A stretch of DNA of 64,000 nucleotides from Actinostola sp. cb2023 (taxonomy: Eukaryota > Cnidaria > Anthozoa > Actiniaria > Actinostolidae): assembly GCA_033675265.1 (NCBI GenBank), contig JAUJYZ010001255.1:756665-820664 (forward strand), written 5' to 3'. A program made the position numbers and the translations under genes. This document shows positions 11,801 through 27,500 of the stretch, in pieces (position 1 is the first letter of the stretch; every line of letters begins with the position of its first letter). Below the pieces are notes generated by a model, which worked only from the letters and a program-made list of their open reading frames with translations, was not told the origin of the DNA and ran no database searches.

Positions 11801-14800
11801 TAGAATTGTCTGCATTAAAGGTCTTAGGTCGTCGTAGGTCATCCTAGAAAGGCATTAATAGCGCATATGAATAAAAGGTTTTACAGATGAACAACGTCAT
11901 GAATGCATGGAATGCGATAATTTATTCAAAGTTTTCATTGAGTGTTCAGTCTTAGCCCCCTCCGTCAGAACAACACAGGACTCCCAACCATTAAATGTAT
12001 TTCCTAATATATCTTTAGGGATTATCGACGTCCTATTATGGATGGGCCTTCCATTCTGAGTCTGAAGAAGAACTACTGGCCATGGTTCCACCTATGCTAC
12101 GGGGCGAGCCAACATGGCCAGAGCTTCGACAGTTTGGTGTAGGCTGGTGGGTTCGTAGCAACGATACTCTAAGACGTCTTATTGAAAAGGTACTATCTCA
12201 CTCACTATCTCATTCACTCACTCACTATCTCACTCACTATCTCACTCACTATCTCACTCACTCACTCACTCACTATCTCACTCACTATCTCGCTCACTCG
12301 CTATCTCACTCACTCTCTCACTCACTATCTCACTCACTATCTCACTCACTCACTATCTCACTCACTATCTCACTCACTATCTCACTCACTATCTCACTCA
12401 CTCACTCACTCACTATCTCACTCACTATCTCACTCACTATCTCACTCACTATCTCACTCACTCACTCACTCACTATCTCACTCACTATCTCACTCACTAT
12501 CTCACTCACTATCTCACTCACTCACTATCTCACTCACTATTTCACTCACTATCTCACTCACTCTCTCACTCACTATCTCACTCACTCACTATCTCACTCA
12601 CTATCTCACTCACTATCTCACTCACTCACTCTCTCACTCACTATCTCACTCACTATCTCACTCACTATCTCACTCACTATCTCACTCACTCACTCACTAT
12701 CTCACTCACTATCTCACTCACTATCTCACTCACTATCTCACTCACTCACTATCTCACTCACTATCTCACTCATATTCACTCACTATCTCACTCACTATTT
12801 CACTCACTATCTCACTCACTATCTCACTCACTATCTCACTCACTCTCACTCACTATCTCACTCACTCATCTCACTCACTATCTCACTCACTATCTCACTC
12901 ACTCACTATCTCACTCACTATCTCACTCACTCACTATCTCACTCACTATCTCACTCACTATCTCACTCACTATCTCACTCACTATCTCACTCACTATCTC
13001 ACTCACTCACTCACTCATCTCACTCACTATCTCACTCACTATCTCACTCACTCACTCACTATCTCACTCACTATCTCACTCACTATCTCACTCACTCACT
13101 ATCTCACTCACTATTTCACTCACTATCTCACTCACTCTCTCACTCACTATCTCACTCACTCACTATCTCACTCACTCACTATCTCACTCACTATCTCACT
13201 CACTCACTATCTCACTCACTATCTCACTCACTCACTATCTCACTCACTATCTCACTCACTCACTATCTCACTCACTATTTCACTCACTATCTCACTCACT
13301 ATCTCACTCACTATCTCACTCACTCTCTCACTCACTATCTCACTCACTCACTATCTCACTCACTATCTCACTCACTATCTCACTCACTCACTCTCTCACT
13401 CACTATCTCACTCACTATCTCACTCACTATCTCACTCACTCACTCACTATCTCACTCACTATCTCACTCACTATCTCACTCACTCACTATCTCACTCACT
13501 ATTTCACTCACTATCTCACTCACTCTCTCACTCACTATCTCACTCACTCACTATCTCACTCACTCACTATCTCACTCACTATCTCACTCACTCACTATCT
13601 CACTCACTATCTCACTCACTCACTATCTCACTCACTATCTCACTCACTCACTATCTCACTCACTATTTCACTCACTATCTCACTCACTCTCTCACTCACT
13701 ATCTCACTCACTATCTCACTCACTCACTATCTCACTCACTATCTCACTCACTATCTCACTCACTATCTCACTCACTATCTCACTCACTCACTCACTCACT
13801 ATCTCACTCACTATCTCACTCACTATCTCACTCACTCACTTCAAATGATTCTTGGTCTCCCTGTGTAAGAAAGGAGAAAGACTGGGTACTAGACCTCCGG
13901 AAGAGGAAACAGCATTTGCTCCCAGTCCTCCTCCACTCCTTTACCACAGGTAGACCAACTAAGAATATTGCAGAGGCGAATTCGTTATTTGGTAACAAAA
14001 TTCCATATTTGGAAAGTAGCTATTGTCTTTCACACTTGTCCAAGTCAACTACAATGTACAACATATGACACTCATTTTCATATGAAATGTTCTCTGTTGT
14101 TGTTAGGTTGCAAAGGCGCATTTTGGTTTAAAACAAGACCCTCTAGACTGCGCACTCTTCTATTTGAGCATGAAAAAGAAAAATGTGATCTGCGGTCTCT
14201 TCAGGTAAGTCAATTATTCTGTGAAGAAGAGTTTTGTAGAGTTTGGGTTACCTGTGTACGAGGTTTGCCTGGGGGAGGGGTGGGTTAGCAAATACCTCCA
14301 TGTGACTTAGTCTCTCACGGTCATATGGTGGGGTAGATTATTTGATACACAAATCAAGCCATATAATTAAACTCGTTTGGAACCGGTTACCTGCAACTGT
14401 ACTTGATCGAGGTCTATTGTGATGTTTTAATACAGGTCAACACAAGATACTCGTATGGCAAAGTTCTTTATGAACGACTTCAAAGTCGACCGATGGCGCA
14501 AGGCTGCTCTCAAAAACGCCTATCAGCTTCTTGGTATGCAGAGGTTTGAACACGCAGCAGCTTTCTTTCTGTTAGCGGGCTCCCTGTGGGACGCGGTCCA
14601 GGTATGTGAGTCTGGGATCTATAGCGTTCAGTATTGAGTACAGAGTACAACAATGTCAGCATGTGTCTACCTCTGCAATTTGTTGTATGCAACATTGCCG
14701 CACAAGTAGGATTGCCCATTACAAAAAAGAGCAGGGGACTGGGAACGAGTTTATTAGAATTAATGTAATTACGAAATTAAGTTTATGACATGAAACAACG

Positions 14801-17800
14801 TGTTGAAATTATCATATGTGCAAAGTTTGATGTGATTTGAGTGAATTCTGTCGGAATTATAAACTTTTCAAATTTTGAAATTTTACAGTGAATGTATGGT
14901 TTGGGTAGACAACGCAAAAAAAATACAGAGTTTGTATGGGAAAATGTACATCTTTGATGCCCTCTAGCATCGTCAATATTAAGCCAAAGTTCACCAAACT
15001 TTCCAGATTAGCTAAGTTTGATCTGCTCTGTCAGAAAATGATGCCCATTTTTGCTAGTTTCTTATTGAACAAGACGCTCAATGAGCGTACACTCGGGCTT
15101 ATGAAAAGGACAATGTCAGTTGCGTGAGGAGAGACCTGACAATGACTGACAGTTGCGTGACGAGGGAGACTATATGTCTGCCAGATGAAGGGCTATACGA
15201 TCTCGATTTACGAACTATTGACCTTGCTTTCCTTAAATGCTTTGATGTAGTTTTGAAGTACGATTTTTTACGATTCCTTTTCCTTCTGAATTTTTCAAAC
15301 GTGGAATAAAATAAACATCCATCATGAGTTACTGAAAATAACTCGACTGGCTCGACTGTTTGCATGACTTCTGTACATATAGCTTTCTGTCAATAGATGG
15401 AGTTATACATGACCGGCGTTGGTCGTGAGTTTAATTATAACAAGAGTCCGCGGAGATCTTTATCTATGAGTCAGACACAATTCTCCCTCGTCATTGAGCG
15501 TCTTCTTCTGTAATAGATCCCTAAAATCTAAGGACGTTTTGATTTCGATTGTATTTTTGCCGTTCACTGACCTGTTTTGAGCGTGGAAATTCGGTTTTAA
15601 ATCAACGGTTCTAAAATTAGGTCGCCTAATAGATGTATGACTCAGATAAGGATCACTTTACAACTGTCATCTTACTGAAAAGAACACGAATTTTTCAAAC
15701 GTGGAATAAAATAAACATCCATCGTGAGTTACTGAAAATAACTCGACTGGTTCGATTGTTTGCATGACTTCTGTACATATAGCTTTCTGTCAATAGATGT
15801 TGCTACATCGCTGGTCGTGAGTTTAATTATAAATACTCAAGGACATAACTGTACACGTAATATTACAATTAAGCAACAAACATCGCATAGCGAGGTCATG
15901 TTCATTTGCTTTTCAATTCATTTTTGGATATGAGTTCGAGTTCGTGGAAAGGCGTTATAGAACAGCCGATAAAACACGGGCTTTAAACAGGCTCATTTCA
16001 CAGACAAAAGCATACGGCTATTCGTGTGGGCCCACTCTGAAAGATGTCGTTTCATTTATAACAAAAGCAAACGCGCCTTAGCTTCATCGTGGAATGATCA
16101 ACTACAATCCTGAACTTAATAGCTTGAAGATCTATGATGAGAAATCTTGAAACTCGATAGGATCAAATACATCGCATTCTTCGCATTTTTTTGTCATTCC
16201 TTCACCTGAAAAAAAAAAAAAAGAAAAAAAAAAAAGTGTATTTTCTAACTCGGGCTTCCTTCGGAAGGGCCCGAGTAATTAGTTTTACGGACTTGGTCCC
16301 AGTCCCCTGCTCTTTTTTGTAATGGCCAATTGCATTGTACTTCTATATAAGTTTGGTCACAACAATTGCAGAGGTGGACAAACGCCTTGTTTCACGACCG
16401 GTAGAGTTCTTCATGCGTGCCTACACGTAAAACATTGCATTGGGTTCCTGTCGATCAAAGCAAAAAAAGTGTTTACAAAATCATTTTGGTCTTTCTTTAG
16501 TAGAGTGCAAACCATATGTCCGTGAAATAGTACTATTACTAAATAGTACTAAATAGTGTTATCTCCATTGTTTTCTATTGTTTCATCAGTGCTATTTAGT
16601 ACTAATTAGTTAATATTGTTTCATGGACATATGGTTTGCACTCTATTGGTCGGTCTACTTTAGTTTTCTATGTTCGAGCTTCGAGTTTCTTTTCTGTTGA
16701 CTACAAAATGACTGAAGATTACCCAGTTGAACTTTGATTGACAGAAGCCAATGCAATGTTTTGACGCGAATGAAAACTGATGATACTCTCCTATGCTGTA
16801 GGTTTGTATGAGTCGACTTCACGACTTCCAGTTAGCCATGGTACTAACTCGATTGAACGAGGAGCAGTCAGAAGGCCCTAACTACAAACGTGTTCTTAAG
16901 GACTGCGTACTTGGTTCATCAGGGACCACAGGTAAAGCTGTGTACATATCGTATTTAGTTCTTCGAATAAGTGTCCCTCTTCACTGCCTTACTTTAGGAA
17001 TATTATGAGGACAACGTGATGCGTTCATAGACGTTACTGTACTTTGGAGATTGGAAGCCCCCCCCCCCCCCCTTTTAACGCGAAGGTGTGCCCTGCCCCG
17101 TTAATTCTACTGCGCGATGTGTAGAATGCGAATAATTGGATTCCGCGCATCCTGCAATAGGACTGGGAACGCAACAACGACAAACATTGACATTCTTTGT
17201 GTCCGCGTGCCAGAATCGTGTCAAAAACGCACTCTAGGGAAATGAAAGCTTACTCGTTTTCTTCTTCTTTTTAGACCCTTTTCTTCGTAGTATAACTAAC
17301 TGGATCCTCAAAGACTACAACAGCGCTCTGGAGGTCCTGATACTTGAGCCTGAGGATAAAGACTGCCCGAGAAGGCAGTACAACTCTTCTGCGGCCAGCG
17401 GTAATCCAGATATCTTCAACTTTTATCTGTTTTTGCGAAAACATCCATTGATCAAAAGAAGACGATTCATGCAACCAGAACAAGAAGCCAAGACACTAAT
17501 GAAGAAGACCCGTCCTCCTCGCCTTGCAAGACAGCAGAGCATCAGCGAGGAGGCCTTTGCGGATGATCCGCTGACCGCCATGGAACGGCAGCTCTTCTTC
17601 AAGACTGCACATGCGCATATGAACTCAGGTTGTCCTGCCCTGGCCCTGCAAGTGCTGATGGAACTCCCCGCGATTGACGTAGCAGAGAAACCGTTTTCAA
17701 CAGGGAGTCAGCATCCTCTTATTGAGGAGACTGGAATCATTAGTGACATTACTGACAGCATGATAACAACTGGTACGTTAGGAGATTATGAATTTAACAC

Positions 17801-20335
17801 TAACAAACAGTCATACAAGAAAAATACTGTGAACGTTAACGGTTCCGGTGCTGAAGACTTGGACTGGAGTCAGCCTGTGTCATCCAAACTTGGTGGCACC
17901 TCAAATGACTTTGACTGGAGCAAGCCTGTTTCTTCAAAACTAGGTGGAACCGGTTTAGATAACAGTAGTGAAGATTTTGACTGGAGCAAGCCTGTTTCTT
18001 CAAATCTAGGTGGAACCGGTTTAGATAACAGTAGCGATGACTTTGACTGGAGCAAACCTGTTTCTTCAAAATTGAACTCCGAGTACCTAAATGGAAATGA
18101 GGACCAGTACCAAAACACGGGTTCTGAATCAGCCCTTGATGGAGATGACCCAGATGTCCCTATTGAAGTTGATGGCAATGCTACAAATTCGAAGGAAATA
18201 CGATTCGTTGATGTGATAGCACAACAGATGAAGTTCTCAGCGATTCTGAAGCTGTTGCTTGACGAGCTGCACGGACTTCCTGCAGCATGTGAGATCGCAG
18301 ATGAAGACCTGAGGTCGTTCTTTATGCGATGGATGGAGATGGAGTTTGCTGTGTTGCATAAAATGGCTGATTACGGCTCGAAGGTGAACGACAGTGATGT
18401 TGAAGAACCTACACCAGAACCAACACCAGAACCAGGTAAGTGATTTTCAAATACCTTGACACCTTTTTCCTAAACTGGAAATAATTATAGTGATTGCGAT
18501 AGTGAAAATGAGCTGTTGATAAGTTGATGGGTATTGACGGTGATGATGCCGATCATTGTGGTGGTAGTGATGATGTTGATGATATTGGTGAAGATGGTCA
18601 GGGTGGTGGTGATAGTGGTTGGGTAATAGAGTCGTTTTCGTATGAGTGGGAAATTTATGGTACCGTGCCGTATTGTAAGAGTTTGATTGGATGAGATGCA
18701 TCTGCGGCTTTTTGATTGGTTCAAAAAGGAAGCCATTTGAGTGTCACGGTACCGTAGGTTTCCCACTCATACGAAAACAACTCTAGTGGTAGTAGTGGTA
18801 GTAGTGGTGATGATAATGAATGATGAACACGCTTTGCAATGTAAATATCGATTAAATTATTTTGTGAAGGTGACGAAGAGAATCAAGAGAGTACTGCCGA
18901 TAAAAACTACATCGCAATGAAGATAGACAAGTCCGCCAAACACGTACAGTGGTTGAAAAAAAATCGAGTCTTGCTAAACATTTTACTGAATTACTGCTCC
19001 CTTCATGGCTCGAGTGGTGGGCAGCTTGCAGGTACAGTATCAGTTTCCTTCCTTGGAATTCCTCCTCCTTCCTGCCTGCTTTTCTGGCTTCCTCCCTCCT
19101 TTCCTCCCTCCTTTCCTCCCTCCTTTCCTCCCTCCTTTCCTCCCACCCTTACTCCCTTTCTCCCTCCCTTACTCCCTCCCTTACTCCCTCCCTTACTCCC
19201 TCCCTTACTCCCTCCCTTACTCCCTCCCTTACTCCCTCCCTTAATCCCTCCCTTAATCCCTCCCTTAATCCCTCCCTCCCTTACTCCCTCCCTCCCTCCC
19301 TTCTTCCCTCCCTTCCTCCCTGCCTGCCTCCCTTCCTGCCTCTCCTTCCTTCCTGCCTTCCTTCCTGCCTTCCTTCTTCCTGCCTCCCTTCCTTCCTGCC
19401 TGCCTTCCTTCCTTCCTTCCTTCCTTCCTTCCTTCCTTCCTTCCTTTCTTCCTTCCTTCCTTCCTTCCTTCCTTCCTTCCTTCCTTCCTTCCTTCCTTCC
19501 TTCCTTCCTTCCTTCCTTCCTTCCTTCCTTCCTTCCTTCCTTCCTTCCTTCCTTCCTTCCTTCCTTCCTTCCTTCCTTCCTTCCTTCCTTCCTTCCTTGT
19601 TTCCTGCCTTCCTTCCTTGTTTCCTTCCTTCCTTTCTTGTTTCCTGCCTTCCTTCCTTGTATCCTGCCTTCCTTCCTTGTTTCCTGCCTTCCTTCCTTGT
19701 TTCCTGCCTTCCTTCCTTGTTTCCTTCCTTGTTTCCCTCCCTTTCTTCTATTCACCTTCCCTCCCTTCCTTCCTGTCTTTGTAACTCCCTCCCTTCATCC
19801 CTTCCTTCCTTTCTTCCTTTCCTGTCTTCCTTCCTTCCTCCCTTCCTTCCTGCCTAGTTCCTTCCTGCCTTTGTGGCTCCCTTCTTTCCTACCTGCTCTC
19901 ATCCCTGTTGTAGTAACTCATTTCTTTTTTTACAGCAATGAATATGGAGTTACTACTTCTCCTTCACGAAGTAGAACGCTGTCGCTTCTTGCTGTCTCCA
20001 TTGTTTGTTCCCTCTGCTGGTCCATCCATCCCACCTCTTATCCTAGCAGCTGTGTCCACGTCTTCTCTCCTGGCCAGTCCACTAGGATATCTACAATCCT
20101 TGACTCAAGATATTCTCAAATATCTATTTAAACTACAGGTGAGTTGATGGAAAGCTCTTTTTGAAATGAAGTTGAGTCGTTTATGTTTTGATTGTTGTAA
20201 AAATGAACTAGTGAGATGAGTGTTGGTGTGTAGGATATACAATGTAGTAAAAAGTGAGTGCGAGTACCCCACGAGCAAACTTACCTCCCAACCCCCCCCC
20301 CCCCCCCCCCCCCCATCACACCCCCCCTCCCCATC

Positions 20336-20374
<39 letters not shown>

Positions 20375-23300
20375 ATTACCTGCCCCGTATTTTATTATTT
20401 GCGTACATAGTCAATTAATATCAAATTTCCATTGTACATATATCTTTATATCTTGTTCACTCCCATCCACAGGAACCACCCTCATCTACCAACCCGGTGT
20501 CCATGGTAGCAGTCCTTAATAGTCTTACTGGTACCATGTCTGACTGTATCTACCAAAGTCTTACTGGAGTTAATAAAGATAGCGGGCAACATACAGAACA
20601 AACGCGGAAAGGTAGGCGTCTATACCCAAGACAAACTACGCTAGTAAATGAACATAATAGAAGCAGACACTTTTCATAAGGGCGAATTATTATAATATGC
20701 ATTTACGTTTTCTGACCCTGACCCTGGCTGCCCTTTGACAAAACGCATGTGATTTACTTGTAAACTCATACGTAAACCCTTCATAGCAATTTTGATGTGG
20801 TTTACAAAGTGCGCGTAATTTACAAGTAATCATAAATTCTGTACATAACTTACGAGAGTGCCAAGGTATCCGTAAAGTCAATCGTAAGCACAGGAGTCAA
20901 ATTATTCCCTAAGATAGTGCGAAAGCATTTGATTACCCTCCTCTTCTGAACGTGATTTTTTTTCACAGTTTCATCTTCACACTCGAGCAGTTCTCCTAGT
21001 TCCAGTTCCTCTCACCTTCCAACAAGCCCCCCAGCAAAATGGCCCGGTGTTCGCTTGTTGCTATCGTTACTAGCCACAGAAAACAGAGACAACAGCACAA
21101 GACTACGAGTTATTCTGACCGAGGCGTGCGTCGCTGTGTACCTTAGTTTACTCTCGGTCGCCTGGTCCACGTGTCAGCCTAACCAACTGTTCAGACTCGT
21201 CACTAACTCTCTCAAGTCGGGGATGTGGGGAAGGGCGTTTGGTGGTGGAGTTAAGGTCTCGATGCAGACTTCCAGCGGGGGTAAGGAGTTTTATATGTTG
21301 CATGATATCAATATTTAATCGGCTTTTAAAAACCGGAAATGACGTCTATTAATACCAAAAATAACATCCAGATACAAACATTAAGTGTGCTGCACTCGCT
21401 TGGCTCATTTACTGGGCTTAAATATATAAATATATAAATATATACAGACACTACCTATTTGTGGGCAAATATGCCATGCATAGCTGTTTGCATGACGTCA
21501 CGTTTCCCATAGCAACTAGACAACGTTTCGTGTTTTTTTTTGTTCTTAGCATTTTGACATTAATTTGTTTATGAGCACATGTGCACTGAAAAGTCGAATC
21601 TCCAGTGAAACCTCTTGTAAGCGACCACCCTTGTTTTCAGGCAACGTGGTCGTTTATGGTTGGTTGGTCACCTATGGAAGGTGGTCGCTTACAAGAGGTG
21701 AATATTATAATGTTGTTTTTTGAGAAATTAGTGGCACCGGAAGTAGTCACTTATAGGATTAAGTGGTTTCTCAGATTATTATTGTTATGGCCTCTTTTTC
21801 ATTCAGGTGCAACCCAAGCTGATAAGTCCAGGCCCTCCGCTTCTCCTACTGGAAGAGGACGAGGTCAAACAGACAAGTACTGGAACTCAGCCAGGACCAG
21901 ATGGAACTATAAACTGCTGGGACAAAGTGCTGACTCTATAGCCCAGGCCCGCGCGGCTGATTCCAAACCCGTGGTTGTAGAACAGTACATGCCACCTACT
22001 ACCACCCTCATGGGGTATTTTCTGTCTAAGGTAGGACATCCAGAACTGAGATAATCCAGAATTATCATATGACAGAGCAGTAAAACATATCATCTTAATC
22101 ATTAATCTAAATATCATGGCTCAGTGCAGCAGTTCATTCCTAACTTCCTCTTCATCCACAGCCACACCTTTCAAGCAACGTGGGCAAAAACTACGACTCA
22201 GACGAAGACGAAGGCGATTCCTCAGATGACGAGGAGTACGAGAGCGAGGGTGAAGATGAGTATGGGTTTCCACTGTTTAGAACAAAAAAGAGTACTGCAC
22301 CACGTGATCACCTGGACCATACGTCATATGGATGGAGTCTCATGAATTATTCAATCAGTAAACTAGCACTGAATGATCTACAGAAATTTTTACCGGATAT
22401 CGGTTTTGAACTGACAGGTGAGATATAGTGGAACCTCTCGTATGCGACCACCTTTGTTGTCAGTGGTCGCTCATGAGAGGTGGTCGCTTACAAGGGGTGG
22501 TCGCTTACAAGGGGTGGTCGCTTAAAAGGACTTTAATTGGTTAATTGTCAGTCGAAGGTGGTCGTTTACAAGGGGTGGTCGCTTACAAGGGGTAATACCT
22601 ACAGATTTTGATTGGTTAATTGACGCATCTTAAAATTACTTGAAATTCAGGTTAGCCTCACTTCCAAAATATAAAACAAAAGGAAAAATTAGAATAACAA
22701 AACAAGCTACTCCTGAATGCGAGGCTAAGTTGAATTTTAAGTATTTTTAAGATCGGTCAATTGACCACCCCAGTTGTCAGTCAAAGGTGGTCGCTTACGA
22801 CAGGTCGCTCACGAGAGGTGGTCGCTTACAAGGGGTAATACCTACAGACGCTAGTATGACGGCACGTAAAAGTACATTGTAGGGTCAGAATTGTAAAAAC
22901 ATTTCCATGCACAAACACAAGATATGGAAAACTTTATGGATACTAATATTAATTTATTTGCTTGTATTACACAGACCTGCCATCTCTTTCACCGCTGCTA
23001 CACTCGGCGCTCAAGTTACTTGAACGCTGGTCACAAGCTCTTCAAGTTAAACTCGACTCGTTCCCGGGCCCTCCGCGTGATTTTATATCTCAGTTCCCAG
23101 TCTCTTACGAAACATTTCCTCGTGGTGGCCCGGCACTACTGCGATATAAGGCATTGTTGGACCCTGGCAACACACCCTTCAGGTTGGTGATTGCTACCGT
23201 TGTTGTTTATCCCTCTAGTCCCATTGGTCACTTTGTTGCGAGTGGGCACATTACATTAGGGACTATACTATAAGCTTTTGCTTAGAGTTGTTTTCACATG

Positions 23301-24055
23301 AGTGCCGTATCCAAGCATTCTGATTGGTTGAGCAATGATTTTGAGCGCTGTGATTGGTTGAATAGATGTTTTCGCACGAGTGGGAAGTAGTTACGGTGCC
23401 GTGTGGTGACCTTGCCGTATCCAAGCATTCTGATTGGTTGAGCAATGATTTTGAGCGCTGTGATTGGTTGAATAGATGTTTTCGCACGAGTGGGAAGTAG
23501 TTACGGTGCCATGCGGTGACCGTGCCATATCCAAGCATTCTGATTGGTTGAGCAATGATTTTGAGCGCTGTGATTGGTTGAATAGATGTTTTCGCACGAG
23601 TGGGAAGTAGTTACGGTGCCGTGTGGTGACCGTGCCGTATCCAAGCACTCTGATTGGTTGAGCAATGATTTTGAGCGCTGTGATTGGTTGAATAGATGTT
23701 TTCGCACGAGTGGGAAGTAGTTACGGTACTGTGCCGTGCCGTGACCGTGCCGTATCCAAGCATTCTGATTGGTTGAGCAATGATTTTGCGTGCTGTGATT
23801 GGTTGAATAGAATGTCTTCGATTCTGTATCCGTGACTCCATACCATAAATTTCCCACTCATACGACTCTATTGTGATGGTGTCGTGTTGATAGCACTGGT
23901 GCTGACGTTGGCATCGGTATTGTTGATGTGTTGTTTCTCTAAATCGGATATGGCCGTTGATGATGCTGTTGTTGCTACTGCTGCTGTTGTTGTTGTTGTT
24001 GCTGCTGCTTGCTGCTGCTGTTGTTGCTGCTGTTGTTGCTGTTGTTGCTGCTGCT

Positions 24056-24091
<36 letters not shown>

Positions 24092-24319
24092 GCTGTTCTT
24101 GTAGATGTTGTTGTTGCTGCTGCTGCTATTGTTGTTGTTGTTGTTGCTGCTATTGTTGTTGTTGCTGTTTTTGTAGATGTTGTTGTTGCTGCTGCTGCTA
24201 TTGTTGTTGTTGTTGTTGCTGTTTTTGTTGTTGTTGTTGCTGCTATTGTTGTTGTTGTTGTTGCTGTTGTTGTAGATGTTGTTGTTGTTGTTGCTGCTAT
24301 TGTTGTTGTTGTTGCTGCT

Positions 24320-24367
<48 letters not shown>

Positions 24368-24394
24368 GCTGCTATTGTTGTTGTTGTTGCTGCT

Positions 24395-24448
<54 letters not shown>

Positions 24449-24561
24449 GCTGTTGTGTTGTTGTTGTTGTTGTTGTTGTTGTAGATATTGTTGTTGTTGT
24501 TGTTGCTGCTATTGTTGTTGTTGTTGTTGCTGTTGTTGCTGCTGTTGTTGCTGCTGCTGCT

Positions 24562-24597
<36 letters not shown>

Positions 24598-27500
24598 CTT
24601 GATGCTGCTGTTATTGTTGTTGCTGCTGCTATTGTTGTTGTTGTTGTTGCTGTTCTTATGTTGTTGTTGTTGTTGTTGCTGCTATTGTTGTTGTTGCTGT
24701 TTTTGTAGATGCTGTTGTTGCTGCTGCTGCTGCTATTGTTGTTGTTGTTGCTGTTTTTGTAGATGTTGTTTGCTATTGTTGTTGTTGTTGTTGCTGCTGT
24801 TCTTGTAGATGTTGTTGTTGCTGTTTTTGTAGATGTTGTCATTGTTGTTGCTGATGTTGCTGTTGTTGCTGCTGTTGTTGTTGCTGTTCTTGTAGATGTT
24901 GTCGTTGTTGTTGCTGCTGCTATTGTTGTTGTTGTTGTTGATGTGGTTGCTGTTCTTGTAGATGTTGTTGTTTCTCTAATCTCTGTGTGTGTCTGTCTGT
25001 CCAATCTTTAATGTGCATTGTTTTTACTTTTTAGATCCACACGTAGTGCCGCTGAACCAGTCAAACGTTTATGGCGTTCATTGGTTCATCAGGAGTCCAT
25101 CCAAGAGATGATCATTGGCTACGTATTTAAAGCTGACCCCTCGATCACCAGACAAGCTATCAACGACATGGAGGTAATAGTTCACCTCTTTAAAGTGCCT
25201 ATAACCCCTGTGAGTTTGTTTTAAAAATCGATTATATATTAAGTGAATAGTTGCAGGTTTCAGTATTTTGTGATTTGAACTTCGTGTTTGCAAGTTATAG
25301 AGGTTTGAAAACGTGATATGGAAATCAGATGACGTCAAAATGACGCACTTTAAGAAATCAGGTCTTATACAAAAACACCCTTGTGCAAATTACTGACATT
25401 TTGAAACTTGCAATATATTTTCACAGTTTATAGATATGATTTGATAAACTTTTTATCCTATTTCAGAAAGAACACAACTAAATAAGCTATGGCATCATTT
25501 CTTAAGTTACGTCACCAAATTAACATATCCCGATTTCAAACCTCTATAACTCACAAACACGAAGTTCAAAAATCACAAAACACTGAAACCTGCAACTATT
25601 CACTTAATATATAATCGATTTGTAAAACAAACTCACAGGGGTTATAGGCACTTTAACAATTATCAGGGGATCTGTATGGATATGCATTGACTTGTCCCAA
25701 TCCCAGTCTTAAACATTCAATACATTTGTTTTTTAGTTTTGGAGCTCCCTGTGGTAAGTCCGTCTGATGTAGTTGTTGTTGATTGGTTTCCCTGTACTTC
25801 CCGTATTGTTTGGTCTCAATCGGCTGTTTAAAAGTCCTTGAATCTCGTTTATTTAGATAACATTCAATGAAGAGCTGGAATTCAGCTGAAGAAAATTCCT
25901 CACTAGACCGGAAATGATGTCTGTTGATATCAAACAATTGCATGTCTGACGATGTCTGACAGTGAAGATTAGTCAAAGATGATGCATGATGATGATGATG
26001 CATGATGATGATGATGCATGATGATGATGCATGATGATGATGCATGATGATGATGCATGATGATGATGCATGATGATGATGCATGATGATGATGCATGAT
26101 GATGATGATGATGGTTTTGAGATACTGATGCTTTATGGTTGTGATTTCTATTCAGACTGACCAAACAGACTCGGTAGCTACGACTAGAGATCTACGCGTT
26201 GTACATAAAGACACAGAGGGCATCAACTCATTTTGCATCAATCAGGTAAACAAACAAACAAACAAAAGAACCCGAAGCAAAAATCATGAAGAAAGTTTCG
26301 TTCAATTTTTGTGCAATTTTCAAAATCGAGTTGCGAATCGAGCCCCACGCAAAACTGCCCAGTGTAACACCGTCTATATACGTAACATTTTCAGGCAAAC
26401 CCCAACGTTATTGCTGTAGCAACATTGCGTGACGTTCAGGAAATTGACGTGTCACACATTCTATCACCTGAGCCAGCTCCTTGGACAGATGAAGAGAACG
26501 AGGTGGAGAATGGTGAATCTTCTAGAAGAAGGTAATGTCAACAACAACAAAAACACATACACAACATAGTAATACAATACACAACAACCGAGTAGCACAA
26601 TACACAATACTCTATTGAACATAAACATAGGCCCAGGCACAGGGGAGAACACAGGGAGCCCAATATAATATTTCTTCTGCGCGCTCTACCACAGGGAACC
26701 CATCAAAAAAGACATGCAATACTCTCAGATGTAATAGTTGGGTTTCCTGTGCGACAATCAGCAACAGCAGCAGCAGCAGCAGCAGCTGTAACAACAAGTT
26801 CAACAGCACATACTCACTGAATTACTTTGAATATTGTTGAAATATTGTAGCATTCAACCAGACGAGTCGTCAGAGTTCCTAGTGGTTCATGGGAATCACT
26901 CTTCCTCCAATATGCAAAACATTGTGGGGTCTGGGCCGAGACAAAGAATATTGGAGGTTGGTATCATGGCCGACATGTATTATGGTCAGCGGTCTTGCAC
27001 ACATTCTTGACATGAACTTACATGGCAAGTGGTCGCTTAATAGGGGGTGGCCGCTTAATAGAGGGTGGTCGCTTAATAGGGGGTGGCCGCTTAATAGGGG
27101 GTGGCCGCTTAATAGGGGGTGGCCGCTTAATAGGGGGTGGCTGCTTAATAGGGTGGGGTCGCTTAATAGGGGGTGGCCACTTAATAGGGGGTGGCCGCTT
27201 AATAGGGTGTGGTCGCTTAATAGGGGGTGGCCGCTTAATAGGGAGTGGCTGCTTAATAGGGGGTGGCCGCTTAATATGGGGTGGCCGCTTAATAGGGGAT
27301 GGCCGCTTAATAGGGGGTGGCCGCTTAATAGTGGGTGGTCGCTTAATAGGGGGTGGCCGCTTAATAGGAGGTGGCTGCTTAATATAGGGTGGCCGCTTAA
27401 TAGAGGGTGGCCGCTTAATAGGAGGTGGCTGCTTAATATAGGGTGGCCGCTTAATAGGGGGTGGCTGCTTAATAGGGTGTGGTCGCTTAATAGGGGGTGG

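Noticed and set aside
12082..14068. 588- and 628-codon Ser/Thr/His/Leu repeat frames
   Set aside because: They begin in or beside the true exon 12019-12189 and run through the CTATCTCACTCA array; the donor at 12190 and the in-phase acceptor at 14107 show that this is an intron.
18917..20131. 404-codon proline/serine-rich frame and its KEGR-repeat antisense
   Set aside because: It joins real exon 18870-19031 to the wrong frame of exon 19936-20138 through the CCTT array; splicing in phase gives the conserved DMX-like sequence instead.
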